The notes: generated from the sequence alone by a model not told the origin. A DNA stretch of 64,000 nt from Thaumasiovibrio subtropicus (GCF_019703835.1 NZ_AP023054.1:1178001-1242000); one strand, 5' to 3'; shown: positions 45,659 to 54,439, counted from the stretch's first letter. Made by a program: numbers and translations.

Positions 45659-46315
45659 ATGAAATACGGTACATTCAAAAATATATATTGCCAAACAGAA
45701 GAAGAAAAAATCACCGCATATAATATTCGTTATCAGGCATACACTCATGTTGGATTTAACCCAACAGATACTCATGGCTTATTTACGGATCCGCACGATG
45801 AAGCGCCAAACAACTTTACCTTTTTGCTAAAAGATAATGGGAAACCTATTGGCACAACGCGGCTGAGTATCGTGCATCGTCCTTTCGGCTGGATAGATGT
45901 TCCCAGCCGCGCTGGGTTTGAAGACGAGTTTTTAGCCTTAGAGCAAGAGTATGACGCCATTATTGAAGCGGGACGACTTGCGGTGTTACCTGATCTCAGG
46001 GGCTCAACGCCAACTGTGATTGAAGCGTTACAGTGCGCCCCTTACTCTTTCATGTCTAAGTTTGGTCGTACAGCCATTGTGTGTGCATCGGGTAAACGCC
46101 ACTTACGTTATTACCAGCGCAACGGTATGAAGAGCATGTGTGGTTTTGCGCCAAGGCCGAATGCAGCGATTGAGTTGACGTTAATGGTGAAAGATTGTGA
46201 TTTCGAGCGCCATATCACGCAGTGTGGAATGAAACAAAGTACCATCGATAACCTCATTCCTACGATCCCGAAAGAAAAGTTGGATAATCATCGACAAATT
46301 GAATGTCTAGTATAG
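45659..46315 (+). CDS. FeeM/LuxI-like GNAT acyltransferase (N-acyl amino acid or acyl-signal synthase)
   Basis: 218 residues from the ATG at 45659 (GAGGGG four bases before). It follows the autoinducer-synthase variant of the GNAT fold: AYNIRYQAYTHVGF (N-terminal Tyr/Arg helix), GKPIGTTRLSIV (beta4), EAGRLAVLPDLRGS (acyl-carrier binding) and SGKRHLRYYQRNGMKSMCGF. FeeM makes long-chain N-acyl tyrosine from acyl-ACP; LuxI makes acyl-homoserine lactones; the EAGRLAV block fits FeeM better. No luxR partner is adjacent. The likely product is a lipidated amino acid. Confidence 0.72.
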   Translation: MKYGTFKNIYCQTEEEKITAYNIRYQAYTHVGFNPTDTHGLFTDPHDEAPNNFTFLLKDNGKPIGTTRLSIVHRPFGWIDVPSRAGFEDEFLALEQEYDAIIEAGRLAVLPDLRGSTPTVIEALQCAPYSFMSKFGRTAIVCASGKRHLRYYQRNGMKSMCGFAPRPNAAIELTLMVKDCDFERHITQCGMKQSTIDNLIPTIPKEKLDNHRQIECLV

Positions 46316-46574
46316 AAATAACTATTTTGGAAAGGCGAAGGCATTAATATATCGCACAATGGAATACTGACAAATTAGTTATTACAAAGAAGGTCATGAC
46401 GATTATTTAATAGTGCTATGCACTCTCCCGCTACCGACTATTTATAAATTCGGGTTGAGATTTCTACATAGAGTTAAAAAGGGAGTACGCCGATTTTGTC
46501 AATAAATCATACCCAAGGTTCTAATTGAAACTTGGGTATCGTCAAGCTTTTTGAGCTAGCTTGAGCATGGTAGG
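46316..46574. other. Intergenic region after the acyltransferase gene
   Basis: No gene. CATACCCAAG and CTTGGGTATC (46508-46540) form a hairpin with a 13-base loop that probably ends transcription from one or both sides, though it has no strong T-run. Confidence 0.5.
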
Positions 46575-46919
46575 TTAGTGCTTGAAGGTATTTGCAGCGT
46601 TAGGGTTGAGGGATACCATATCACCGACGGGATTAATCAAGTGTGGGATGATCTTTGGCAGATTCAAGACGATATCTTCATCTTCCACGGGGTTAATGTG
46701 TAGGTGATACCAGCCAAGCAAGCCAAACACGGCATAGCCAATCGCTTCATCTTCGTCGCCATGCTCGATGATAATTTGTAGGAAACGCAATAGGGTTTTG
46801 TCGTTTGCCCCGGCTTGGTCAAAGGTCTCTTTGTAGATAGCGATGGCTTCACCAACTAAGCCTTCAAAATCAGTTTCAATTGCGAGTTGAAATGACCCGC
46901 CATCAACAGAAATTTTCAT
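46575..46919 (-). CDS. Small acidic protein of unknown function
   Basis: 114 residues. MKISVDGGSFQLAIETDFEGLVGEAIAIYKETFDQAG, then a helical middle (LLRFLQIIIEHGDEDEAIGYAVFGLLGWYHLHINPVEDEDIVLNL). No signal peptide. Looks like a compact cytosolic alpha-beta protein. Lies alone between the FeeM-like gene and the BCCT transporter. Not recognised. Confidence 0.55.
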   Translation of the reverse strand: MKISVDGGSFQLAIETDFEGLVGEAIAIYKETFDQAGANDKTLLRFLQIIIEHGDEDEAIGYAVFGLLGWYHLHINPVEDEDIVLNLPKIIPHLINPVGDMVSLNPNAANTFKH

Positions 46920-47015
46920 AGTTATTTATCACTTGTAGGGATGAATGAGGGAGTGAGGGAATATTAGCGGATTCCCTCATTGATGTCGCGCTTCGTTATT
47001 TATTTTATATTCGAG

Positions 47016-47161
47016 CAACCACTAGGTGCTTGTTCAGCGAGAGTTTCTAGGCTTGCATCGAAGCGCTGCTTTGAAGGTCAAGTGGGCTTCTTCAAAAGGA
47101 AGCAACAGAGGTGGCGAGCCTAGAAAGCTCGCCCTTCTGAAGTCTACACCTTGAGGTCGTT
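47016..47161. repeat. MITE-like repeat, copy B (shortened, diverged)
   Basis: CAACCACTAGGTGCTTGTTC at the left and CACCTTGAGGTCGTT at the right are decayed terminal repeats, with both inner inverted repeats (TTTCTAGGCTTGC and GGCGAGCCTAGAAA) kept. It lacks the right half of the full copy. Its right end supplies the last six codons and stop of the BCCT gene. Confidence 0.75.
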
Positions 47162-48742
47162 AGAACATAGACCTTGCGCGACCGCCATCTGCTGCGCAAA
47201 TCGCGGGCCGAGCCATAAGCTAGGCAGCAGGATCAAGGAGACAGGGACTGCGGTAATGACGATAAAAGATTGCAGCGCACTGATGCCACCTTCTCCCATC
47301 GCAATCAAGGCAATGGCGACCAACCCCATGGTAATGCCCCAAAAAGCACGGATGATCGCATTGGGCTCTTTGTCACCGCTGATGACCATGCTGATGGTGT
47401 AGGTCATCGAGTCGCCAGTGGTGACAATAAAGGTAGTGGTCAAGATGAGAAACAAGATCGAAACCAACACTGGCGCGGGCAACTGACCAGTAATTGCCAA
47501 TAACACAGCAGGCAGATTAAACCCTTCAAACGCAGAAGCAATAACGCCGGGATTCGCCATTTCAAACGCCAGTCCACTGCCACCGATGGCGCTGAACCAG
47601 AAACAGGTAATCAGCGGCGCGACAATACTGATGGAAAGGACTAGCTGACGCAGGGTACGACCACGAGAAATACGCGCAATGAAAATGGCCATCATTGGCC
47701 CATAGCCAATAAACCATCCCCAGAAAAAGACTGTCCACCAACTTAGCCAGCCAGTGTCTTGGCGATAGAGGGCCATCACGACAAAGTTATCGACTAATGT
47801 ACCGACCCCTTGTAGGTAGCCATCAATAATAAAGGCCGAGGGGCCAAATAGCAGAATAAAGCCGATCAGCAGAGTGGAAAGTATGATGTTGTAGCGGCTC
47901 ACCAGTTGAATGCCTCTGCCCACGCCACTGAGCGCAGACAAGGTGTACATGGCCATTGCAAACAGAATAACGGTAACCTGCGTCGCAAAGGTATCAGGTA
48001 GACCGAACAAGCTATTTAGCGCATAGCTAACCTGCAAGCCGAGAAAGCCAATGGGGCCAATAGTGCCTGCTGCAACAGCAATAACGCAGAAGGTATCGGT
48101 AAGGGTGCCGATTTTACCGTCGATGGCGCGTTGACCAAACACAGGGTAAAGCAGGGTTCGAGGTTTTAGAGGAAGGCCTTTGTCGTAGTGGAGATGCATT
48201 AGCACTACCGACGTTAAGCAGCCCAAAATGGCCCAAGCTAGGAAACCCCAGTGCATAAAGGATTGGGATAGGGCATTGATAGCTGATTGCTTTACCGATA
48301 CCTCACCAAAGAGAGGGGGGGTAGAGACAAAGTGTGCAATGGGTTCCGCTGCGGCCCAAAACACGCCGCCTCCGGCGAGTAAGGTGCAGAGCACTATCGA
48401 TAACCATTTGAAGGTGGAGATTTCAGGTGTTTGAATCCCCCCTAATCGCACCGCGCCCGTGCGTCCTAACGCTAGCGCAATACCAATGACAAAGTTGGCG
48501 AGCAAAAGCACCTGCCAAAAGGCGCCAAAATAGGTGGTTGCCAGATTAAAACCTGTGTTTACAAGGGTAGATAGTAGTGGTGCGTTGGTCACTGCTAATA
48601 GAACAAAAACAATAAAAAAAGCACTACTGAGCTGGAATGTAGGGTTACTTAATTGGAGTTTCTGAAAAAGGTTTGCCGTTTCCTGAGCGGAGGGACTTTC
48701 AGCCAAAACAGCACTGCTGGTGGCTTGAGTCATATCGGACAT
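47144..48742 (-). CDS. BCCT-family transporter (betaine/choline/carnitine type)
   Basis: 532 residues, about twelve helices. The Trp-rich core SWWTVFFWGWFIGYGPMMAIFIARISRGRT and AGGGVFWAAAEPIAHF are BCCT signatures. These Na+- or H+-coupled carriers import compatible solutes such as glycine betaine, or exchange carnitine. The segment normally reading G-M-G-I-G (sodium-coupled carriers) reads AGGGVF here; coupling is not decided. The C-terminal tail is very short and its final residues (NDLKV) are encoded by the repeat copy B, so the original tail may have been replaced. Confidence 0.88.
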   Translation of the reverse strand: MSDMTQATSSAVLAESPSAQETANLFQKLQLSNPTFQLSSAFFIVFVLLAVTNAPLLSTLVNTGFNLATTYFGAFWQVLLLANFVIGIALALGRTGAVRLGGIQTPEISTFKWLSIVLCTLLAGGGVFWAAAEPIAHFVSTPPLFGEVSVKQSAINALSQSFMHWGFLAWAILGCLTSVVLMHLHYDKGLPLKPRTLLYPVFGQRAIDGKIGTLTDTFCVIAVAAGTIGPIGFLGLQVSYALNSLFGLPDTFATQVTVILFAMAMYTLSALSGVGRGIQLVSRYNIILSTLLIGFILLFGPSAFIIDGYLQGVGTLVDNFVVMALYRQDTGWLSWWTVFFWGWFIGYGPMMAIFIARISRGRTLRQLVLSISIVAPLITCFWFSAIGGSGLAFEMANPGVIASAFEGFNLPAVLLAITGQLPAPVLVSILFLILTTTFIVTTGDSMTYTISMVISGDKEPNAIIRAFWGITMGLVAIALIAMGEGGISALQSFIVITAVPVSLILLPSLWLGPRFAQQMAVAQGLCSNDLKV

Positions 48743-49013
48743 GAGTTAAATCGCTTTTTTAAGGCTGAGAGAGGAACTCAGCATGTGTTTTGCTTCATAA
48801 GTTTTCATTTTCATGTGAAGCTCGTCACGAAATTGTAGCATGAATGGCATCTTGAACGATACTAGAAGCGTAAATCAGTTTGGGAAGGCTCAATGTTAGA
48901 CCTAGAAACTGTGCTAGCAAAACAGCCTGATTCGCTGAAAATAGAGTGAAGGTGATCCAATTTTCTAGACATGCCGTAAACAGGTCTAACTATCAACTCT
49001 TCAGGAGCAAGTA

Positions 49014-49535
49014 ATGAAACACCTATGGAAAGGGCTAACACTGTTTTTCTCTGCATTGGTCATGACAGGCTGCTTGGGTAAACCCGAAAATGTCGAGCCT
49101 GTGCAGGATTTCGAACTCGATCGTTATCTTGGCAAGTGGTATGAGATAGCAAGACTCGATCACTCTTTCGAGCGTGGATTAGACGGTGTCACCGCAGAGT
49201 ATTCTATGCGTGGTGATGGCGGTGTGAAAGTGGTAAATCGGGGCATTGATATTGAAACTGGCCAGCTGGATGAGGCAGTGGGTAAGGCGTATTTTGTGAA
49301 TAGTGCCGATGAAGCCTTCCTTAAAGTCTCGTTTTTCGGGCCTTTCTATGGCTCATATATCGTTTGGGACCTTGAAGAAAATTATCAGTATGCCTTTGTC
49401 TCCGGCCCTGATCTCGATTACCTCTGGTTGCTGTCGCGCACACCGGATATTGCACCAGAAGTGGTGGTCGATTTTCAACGCAAAGCCGAAGCGATTGGCT
49501 TTGATGTGAGCCAACTGATCTATGTCAATCATTGA
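49014..49535 (+). CDS. blc: Outer-membrane lipocalin Blc
   Basis: 173 residues. Lipoprotein signal to VMTGC (Cys20; Leu at +2, so outer membrane). LDRYLGKWYEIARLDHSFERGLDGVTAEYSM is the lipocalin GxW motif with the Blc-specific extension; YLWLLSRTPDI is the third conserved region. Binds lysophospholipids or fatty acids and is stress-induced in E. coli (sigma S). Single gene with its own terminator. Confidence 0.93.
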   Translation: MKHLWKGLTLFFSALVMTGCLGKPENVEPVQDFELDRYLGKWYEIARLDHSFERGLDGVTAEYSMRGDGGVKVVNRGIDIETGQLDEAVGKAYFVNSADEAFLKVSFFGPFYGSYIVWDLEENYQYAFVSGPDLDYLWLLSRTPDIAPEVVVDFQRKAEAIGFDVSQLIYVNH

Positions 49536-49559
49536 TCCTTGCTTTAGCTTCATCGCTTG

Positions 49560-49590
49560 AACGCCAGCCAGTGAGAGGTTGGCGTTTTAT
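49560..49590 (+). terminator. Rho-independent terminator after blc
   Basis: AACGCCAGCC pairs with GGTTGGCGTT (one G-T pair), followed by TTATTT. Confidence 0.88.
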
Positions 49591-49705
49591 TTGTCCCTTC
49601 TCCAATCCGATCGCTTTGCCTCACTTCATCTTGGCGCAAATATTCAATTATCTACCGCTTATCGCCAGTAATCTGAATCTGTAACCCATTATTTAGGAGC
49701 AGACG

Positions 49706-50419
49706 ATGAGCGACCTTTCCTTTCTTTCTTCCGAACCGGATGCGGTGCTGGCAACAACCGCATTCGTCTATGACAAGCGATTCAAAAACAGACGTCCCAT
49801 GTTTTCTATGGCGCTCACGATCCAACGCAGTGCCGAAGGGAAGGTGGAAGCCCAGCGTGATTGGTATGGGGTGGGGGATACAGTCATCGCGAGCGAAACC
49901 TTGGTATGGAGTGGCACGCACGGTATTACGCATATGGGGATGCACAACCCAAGTTTAGAAGAACGTGGCGCGCTTTCTCATGATAACGGTAAAGGTGAGT
50001 TTCAGTTAGTTGCGCCTAAGACAGACATGGTCAAGCGGGTGAAACAGACCCAGTTTCCATCGAGCCCTGCGTCATTGACAAGCTTGCCACTAGAAGTCGT
50101 CAAGCATTGGGATGCTTTAAAGAGAGGCGAAAAACTGACCTTTGACTATGCGGTGTTGAAGGTACAAGCCCATACCCAGATTGAAGTGTCAGGCAGGGAA
50201 AGTGGTCCCGAATTCATTGTAAAAGTGACACCCAAGAAATGGTTTTGGCGTTTTGTTTTTGGGTCATCTTATCTGCATTTCAACCGTGATAGACCCTTAC
50301 TGCGCAAGATGGTTGGCCTGATGGAGCCGAGAGATCTGAAACCCAATGGCAAGTACATCGAATATCTCGGTGAGATGGCCTTTGAACCTGCGATTGATTT
50401 GACGGAAGTGGTGAAGTGA
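49706..50419 (+). CDS. Unknown protein, first gene of a four-gene cluster
   Basis: 237 residues, no signal peptide. Starts MSDLSFLSSEPDAVLATTAFVYDKRFKNRRPMFSMALTIQRSAEGKVEAQRDWYG. Beta-rich with aromatic residues and a basic KWFWRFVFGSSYLHFNRDRPLLRKMVG segment near the end. TTTAGGAGC precedes the ATG. Its stop is directly followed by the SDR start, so the two are probably coupled. The cluster (unknown, SDR, membrane protein, AraC) suggests modification of a lipid or small ketone, but no function is shown by the sequence. Confidence 0.65.
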   Translation: MSDLSFLSSEPDAVLATTAFVYDKRFKNRRPMFSMALTIQRSAEGKVEAQRDWYGVGDTVIASETLVWSGTHGITHMGMHNPSLEERGALSHDNGKGEFQLVAPKTDMVKRVKQTQFPSSPASLTSLPLEVVKHWDALKRGEKLTFDYAVLKVQAHTQIEVSGRESGPEFIVKVTPKKWFWRFVFGSSYLHFNRDRPLLRKMVGLMEPRDLKPNGKYIEYLGEMAFEPAIDLTEVVK

Positions 50420-51145
50420 ATGAATAAGAAAACGGTACTCATTACTGGGGGAACCCGAGGCATTGGCGCTGAGCTGATACGTCTTTATCGTGTTCAAGGT
50501 TATCACGTCATTGCCACCGGTAGTCGACGGGCGACGGTGGATCGCGCGAAAGAGAAGGAGTCTGGTTGTGAATGGCATGTGTGTGACCTTGCTGACCGCA
50601 ATAGTATTGTGACTTTTTGCGAGTCGATGGGGAACAGGCGATTGGACGTGGTGATTCATAATGCTGGCATTCAGCAACTACGCAATTACTTTTCCCCTCA
50701 AGACGAGCAGATCAGTGCAGAACAAGAGACCATGGTGAATCTGACCGCACCTATGTTGATGACAGAGCGACTGTTCCAAAATGTTCAACAGGTTGAAGGC
50801 ACTTGGGTGTTTGTTAGCTCAGGGTTGGCAATTGCGCCTAAGCAAAGCTCGCCTGTCTATTGTGCTAACAAAGCGGGATTGCGCGCCTTTAGTAAGTCAC
50901 TGCGTGCTCAAGCCAAGTTCGGCGGCTATAAGGTTGCGGTGTGTGAAGCGATTTTACCTTTAGTCGATACGGATATGACGCGTGGGCGTGGGAAAGGAAA
51001 AATTTCGGCAAATCAGGCGGCTAGAGGGATACAGATCGGTGCTGAAAAACGCAAAGCAGAGATCCCGATAGGCGCGACAAGAGTACTTATGGGCTTAAGA
51101 CGTCTTTTCCCGAATTTGGCGGAAAGCATAATGTTGCGCGCATAG
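50420..51145 (+). CDS. Short-chain dehydrogenase/reductase
   Basis: 241 residues. TGGTRGIG (Rossmann dinucleotide loop; Arg favours NADPH), HNAG (NAG motif), VSSGLAIAPKQSSPVYCANKAGLR with the catalytic Ser...YxxxK. Classical SDR of the DltE-like group. It starts immediately after the stop of the preceding gene. Substrate unknown. Confidence 0.88.
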   Translation: MNKKTVLITGGTRGIGAELIRLYRVQGYHVIATGSRRATVDRAKEKESGCEWHVCDLADRNSIVTFCESMGNRRLDVVIHNAGIQQLRNYFSPQDEQISAEQETMVNLTAPMLMTERLFQNVQQVEGTWVFVSSGLAIAPKQSSPVYCANKAGLRAFSKSLRAQAKFGGYKVAVCEAILPLVDTDMTRGRGKGKISANQAARGIQIGAEKRKAEIPIGATRVLMGLRRLFPNLAESIMLRA

Positions 51146-51173
51146 TTCACATTTAAGGTTAAGGAGAGCGACG

Positions 51174-51764
51174 GTGAAAAAAGAACGTTTAGGACAACGT
51201 GTGATGCGATGGATAAAAACCCATGGTCAAAAGACGAAAGCAGTGCCTATGATGGGGGCACTGTCAATCGGTGACTTCTTTGTGCCTGCGTTACCGACAC
51301 AAACATCAGTGATGTTATTGAGTTGGCTACAACCGCAAAGAGCGGCGCTGATAGCCTTTACATTTGCGTTTGCTGCGGCCTTGGGGGCCTCAGTGCTGGC
51401 GTTACTCGTGTTGAGTATAGAGACTTATGCGCAAGCGGTGATGCCTGTAGAAGGGGATGAGCTGTACGGACATTGGCAAACATTACAGTCTTATATTGCT
51501 CAGTATGGGGTGATAGCGTTATTTGTGATGTCACTGTTACCGACGCCGCCTCGAAGCATGATTATACTGAGCTTATTATCAGGTTTAGCCTTGTTCTCTG
51601 TGGTTTTCGCCGTGTTTGCAGGTAAGCTTGTTTGGTTTGGCCTTGTTGTGACTTTAATCACAAGGGCACCTAATTGGCTCATGTCGTTGCCATGGATTGG
51701 TAGGAGACTGTCTGCCATTTTGCATAAGCGAGATCTGGATAAACGTGACAACGGAATAGCGTAA
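51174..51764 (+). CDS. Inner-membrane protein, VTT/DedA-like
   Basis: 196 residues from a GTG with AAGGAG before it. Four to five hydrophobic segments. The motif FFVPALPTQTSVMLLSWLQPQRAALIAFTFAFAAALGAS and the later PTPPRSMIILSLLSGL resemble the two reentrant arms of VTT (DedA/TMEM41) proteins, which flip lipids, but the acidic residue usual in the first arm is replaced. Ends in a basic cytosolic tail. It is followed after five bases by the AraC gene. Confidence 0.6.
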   Translation: MKKERLGQRVMRWIKTHGQKTKAVPMMGALSIGDFFVPALPTQTSVMLLSWLQPQRAALIAFTFAFAAALGASVLALLVLSIETYAQAVMPVEGDELYGHWQTLQSYIAQYGVIALFVMSLLPTPPRSMIILSLLSGLALFSVVFAVFAGKLVWFGLVVTLITRAPNWLMSLPWIGRRLSAILHKRDLDKRDNGIA

Positions 51765-51769
51765 GCACC

Positions 51770-52741
51770 ATGACTTCGACCCTGAATCAAGACAAGAAAA
51801 AGCCCGCTCATCAAGCAACAGGTCATCGAGCGCCTTTTGCGAGCCGCACTATGCTGCAAGTACTTCGTTCAGGCCTACAGCTGCATCAACAGGCCATTCC
51901 GGATTTGGACCTGAGTCCGAACCAAGCGACGGTGCCATTGGCGACGAAGCGAGAGTTTTTAAATGCCGTAGAGCGTCGCTATGGGCTTGCGCTGTTGTTA
52001 AAGCTAGGGCGTGGTGCGATCTTTCATGCCAATACACCTACTGCGCATGCATTGCTGCATCAATCCGATGCTAAAGCCTTTTTACGAAAATGGCAGCGGA
52101 TGGAGCGTTATATTCATGGCAATCACTATATCGATTATAAATTCACTGAGAGCGGTGCGCAGATTTCTCATCTGTCTAGAGAAGATGATGCCCCCTCATT
52201 AGAAGAAGATTTGGCGGTGTTCGGTGTACTTTGCGCCATGCTCAACATGTTAGGGTTGACGGACATTGTGTTATCTCAACACGCTGATCCGAAGTTGCCC
52301 GTCACTTACTGCTATACCCGTAATCATGTGGAGACGTCGCAGCTCAGAAAAAGAGAGACGTGGTTTTTGCATTGGCGAACGAATAGCGACCAACCGCATA
52401 TCCAGCTACATCAAACTTCGTTAAATTGGAAAGACAGGACAGAGAGAGCGATTGAACATCTTGGTATGCTCGATTGCAGCTTGGAAAATGTTGCGAAAGC
52501 ACTGCATGTGTCGACGCGGTCTTTACAACGCTATTTACGCCATGAGAAAGCCAAGTTTGCGCAAGTCGTGCAGGAAATAAGGGTGAATCATGCTGCGCAA
52601 TTGCTATTAAACGAACAACATTGCCTCGCTGAAATTGGTTTTATCTGCGGGTTCAGCGATCAAGCGCATTTTACGCGTATGTTTACGCAGTGGAACGGGA
52701 TGTCGCCCACAGCATACTTGAGAATGAGCGAGTCTAGATAG
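51770..52741 (+). CDS. AraC-family transcriptional regulator
   Basis: 323 residues. The C-terminal AraC double HTH is clear: CSLENVAKALHVSTRSLQRYLRHEKAKFAQVVQEIRVNHAAQLLLNEQHCLAEIGFICGFSDQAHFTRMFTQWNGMSPTAYL. The N-terminal 200 residues resemble the OruR/ArgR-like ligand domain with conserved Y and HH patterns. Last gene of the cluster; probably controls it. Confidence 0.88.
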   Translation: MTSTLNQDKKKPAHQATGHRAPFASRTMLQVLRSGLQLHQQAIPDLDLSPNQATVPLATKREFLNAVERRYGLALLLKLGRGAIFHANTPTAHALLHQSDAKAFLRKWQRMERYIHGNHYIDYKFTESGAQISHLSREDDAPSLEEDLAVFGVLCAMLNMLGLTDIVLSQHADPKLPVTYCYTRNHVETSQLRKRETWFLHWRTNSDQPHIQLHQTSLNWKDRTERAIEHLGMLDCSLENVAKALHVSTRSLQRYLRHEKAKFAQVVQEIRVNHAAQLLLNEQHCLAEIGFICGFSDQAHFTRMFTQWNGMSPTAYLRMSESR

Positions 52742-52754
52742 AAAAGCAGAAAGT

Positions 52755-52774
52755 CAGGCCGCACTAGCGGCCTT
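52755..52774. terminator. Hairpin between convergent AraC and periplasmic-protein genes
   Basis: AGGCCGC pairs with GCGGCCT around ACTA, overlapping the end of the minus-strand gene. It could serve both transcripts; tails are short. Confidence 0.7.
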
Positions 52775-53447
52775 CTCCATGCTCAAATACCGCTTGCGGG
52801 ATGGTGGCGATAGCATACTCTTGGTGTAAGCGACCATCGTAATAGAGGTAAGCCATTTCATCTTCACGAGGATCAGGCGCGGGTAAAAGACCTGAAAAAT
52901 GTGCCATGGTCTTCTGGTTCACGTCAATTTCAAACGTAAATGCATCCATGAAGAACCACATGCCAATGGAGCCGGGTCCTACCTTGATTTCATACCCTCG
53001 CTCGGTGACGCCATGTAATGAGATAGTAAACGGTGCTAGCTTCTTTGCCTTAAGCAGGGGGCCATCACAGCGAATTTCTTCTCCTTCTTTTAGTTCTTCA
53101 AGATAAGCCAAGGCAAATTCTGGCATCAGTTCGGGTAGGCAGAGCGGTTTGTTGCCGCGATGGGCTTGCCAGAGTATGTCTTCCTGTGGTGAATAAGCGC
53201 TGACTTGCTCACCATTGATGACCAGTTTGCCGAGTTGGCTTTGATGACCTTGCGTGACAATGACGTCTATTTCCGTGGCCTGCCAATGAATATCGGCGAC
53301 GTAAACGGACTGAGTCAAATCACGGACCTCATAGCGCTTGTGGTTCTCTGTGTAGGTAGAACTCAGCGTGAATTGAGACGTCGCGTTTGCTGCAAAAGAG
53401 AAGGTAGCCAAGCAAATGGATAGGATGGGTAACGTTGTTTTAAGCAC
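52764..53447 (-). CDS. Periplasmic protein of unknown function
   Basis: 227 residues. Signal peptide cleaving near NAT-SQ (MLKTTLPILSICLATFSFAANATS). Beta-rich mature part with repeated strand-turn patterns and two Cys (KPLCLPE, EIRCDGP) that could form a disulfide. PGSIGMWFFMDAFTFEIDVNQKTMAHFSGLLPAPDPREDEMAYLYY is the most conserved-looking part. Not recognised; possibly a DUF3108-like envelope protein but this is only a shape likeness. Confidence 0.65.
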   Translation of the reverse strand: MLKTTLPILSICLATFSFAANATSQFTLSSTYTENHKRYEVRDLTQSVYVADIHWQATEIDVIVTQGHQSQLGKLVINGEQVSAYSPQEDILWQAHRGNKPLCLPELMPEFALAYLEELKEGEEIRCDGPLLKAKKLAPFTISLHGVTERGYEIKVGPGSIGMWFFMDAFTFEIDVNQKTMAHFSGLLPAPDPREDEMAYLYYDGRLHQEYAIATIPQAVFEHGEGR

Positions 53448-53750
53448 TTTAGTCGCTCCGGTAGGTTATCGATTGTTGGTTGAAAAAAGTATCAACGCCA
53501 CTGTAAACCGTGCGAAGCGATAAGCCTTGAATATTTCTGCCAATCCATTATGCGTTCTTTGTATCTTTATGTGATTATTCTGTGATGGTTGTGAAAATCT
53601 ATGGTGAGTATGAAAAGTATGAGTTTTTAAGGTGTCTCATAAATGACTCATCTATTTCCAGGTGGAACTATTTACAATCGGAAAATACTAAATTAGTATT
53701 CTGGACGAATTGTTTGGTGCAGCGGACGCAGTTTCAGTGGAGACGATGGT
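53448..53750. other. Intergenic stretch with no convincing gene
   Basis: A 63-codon open frame from 53582 (GTG) has no good ribosome binding site and overlaps the following gene, so I leave it out. GGAGA near 53740 is the ribosome binding site for the next gene. Confidence 0.45.
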
Positions 53751-54080
53751 GTGAAGAGACCATTTATCGATGAGTTGTTCGCGAGCATTGATTTAGCCCG
53801 TGAGCAAGTCGTGTTAGCAAGTGGTGCCGTGAAAGTAAAACTGGTGCAGTTGGAACGCAGTTATTCTGTGCTGACGGATCATTTAGGGGACTTGGAAGCG
53901 AATCAAGTGTTGAGTTACTCAGAAGTCAAAGCTGCACTCGAGCAGTGCCTCGATTACATTGTTAATCCTTTTTCGGTGGTCAAGAAAAACGATTTCATCG
54001 CCTACCTTTGTTACTGCCACTTGGCGCTGCGCCGAGCAGAAGAAGCCATTGACTCACGTTATGGTGAACTCGGGTTATAG
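53751..54080 (+). CDS. Small helical protein of unknown function
   Basis: 109 residues from a GTG with GGAGA upstream. Almost wholly helical: IDELFASIDLAREQVVLASGAVKVKLVQLERSYSVLTDHLGDLEANQVLSYSEVKAALEQCLDYI. Its stop codon is the first base triplet before a MITE end fragment. No family recognised. Confidence 0.55.
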   Translation: MKRPFIDELFASIDLAREQVVLASGAVKVKLVQLERSYSVLTDHLGDLEANQVLSYSEVKAALEQCLDYIVNPFSVVKKNDFIAYLCYCHLALRRAEEAIDSRYGELGL

Positions 54081-54116
54081 GCTGCTTCTGAATCCTGCAT
54101 CTTGAGGTGGCTTGGC
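54080..54116. repeat. MITE-like repeat, right-end fragment in tandem with copy C
   Basis: GGCTGCTTCTGAATCCTGCA followed by TCTTGAGGTGGCTTGG, the right end of the repeat, directly after the stop of the preceding gene and three bases before copy C. It looks like the rest of an earlier insertion. Confidence 0.75.
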
Positions 54117-54118
54117 GC

Positions 54119-54397
54119 TATACTCAAGCCACCTCAAGGTGCTTGTTCAGCGAGAGTTTCTAGGTTTGCCATCGAGGCACTGCTTTGAAGATCTAGTGGA
54201 CTAAATCAAAAAGCAGTAACAAAGGTGGCGAGCCTAGAAAACTCGCCCATCGGGAAGCGACTAGCGCCCCGATTTCTGCGTTAAATGTGTTCGAAAGGGG
54301 GAAGCCATTCCTTCACACATTTGCCTTGGTATCTTTACCTTGACTTCGACGCGCTAGTCGGCTTCTGAATCCAGCATCTTGAGGTGGCTTGAGTATA
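54119..54397. repeat. MITE-like repeat, copy C (complete, 279 bp)
   Basis: Terminal inverted repeats TATACTCAAGCCACCTCAAG (left) and CTTGAGGTGGCTTGAGTATA (right). Inner inverted repeats TTTCTAGGTTTGCC and GGCGAGCCTAGAAA lie in the left half. No ORF longer than a few tens of codons. Used here as the reference copy for the family. The TA at both outer ends would fit a TA-target transposase. Confidence 0.88.
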
Positions 54398-54439
54398 GTG
54401 TATATACTGCGGGGATGAGTGGGATCATCGCAGTGGGTA

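Noticed and set aside
53582-53773. 63-codon ORF before the small helical protein gene
   Set aside because: No ribosome binding site, overlaps the better-supported next gene, and has a composition unlike a real protein.
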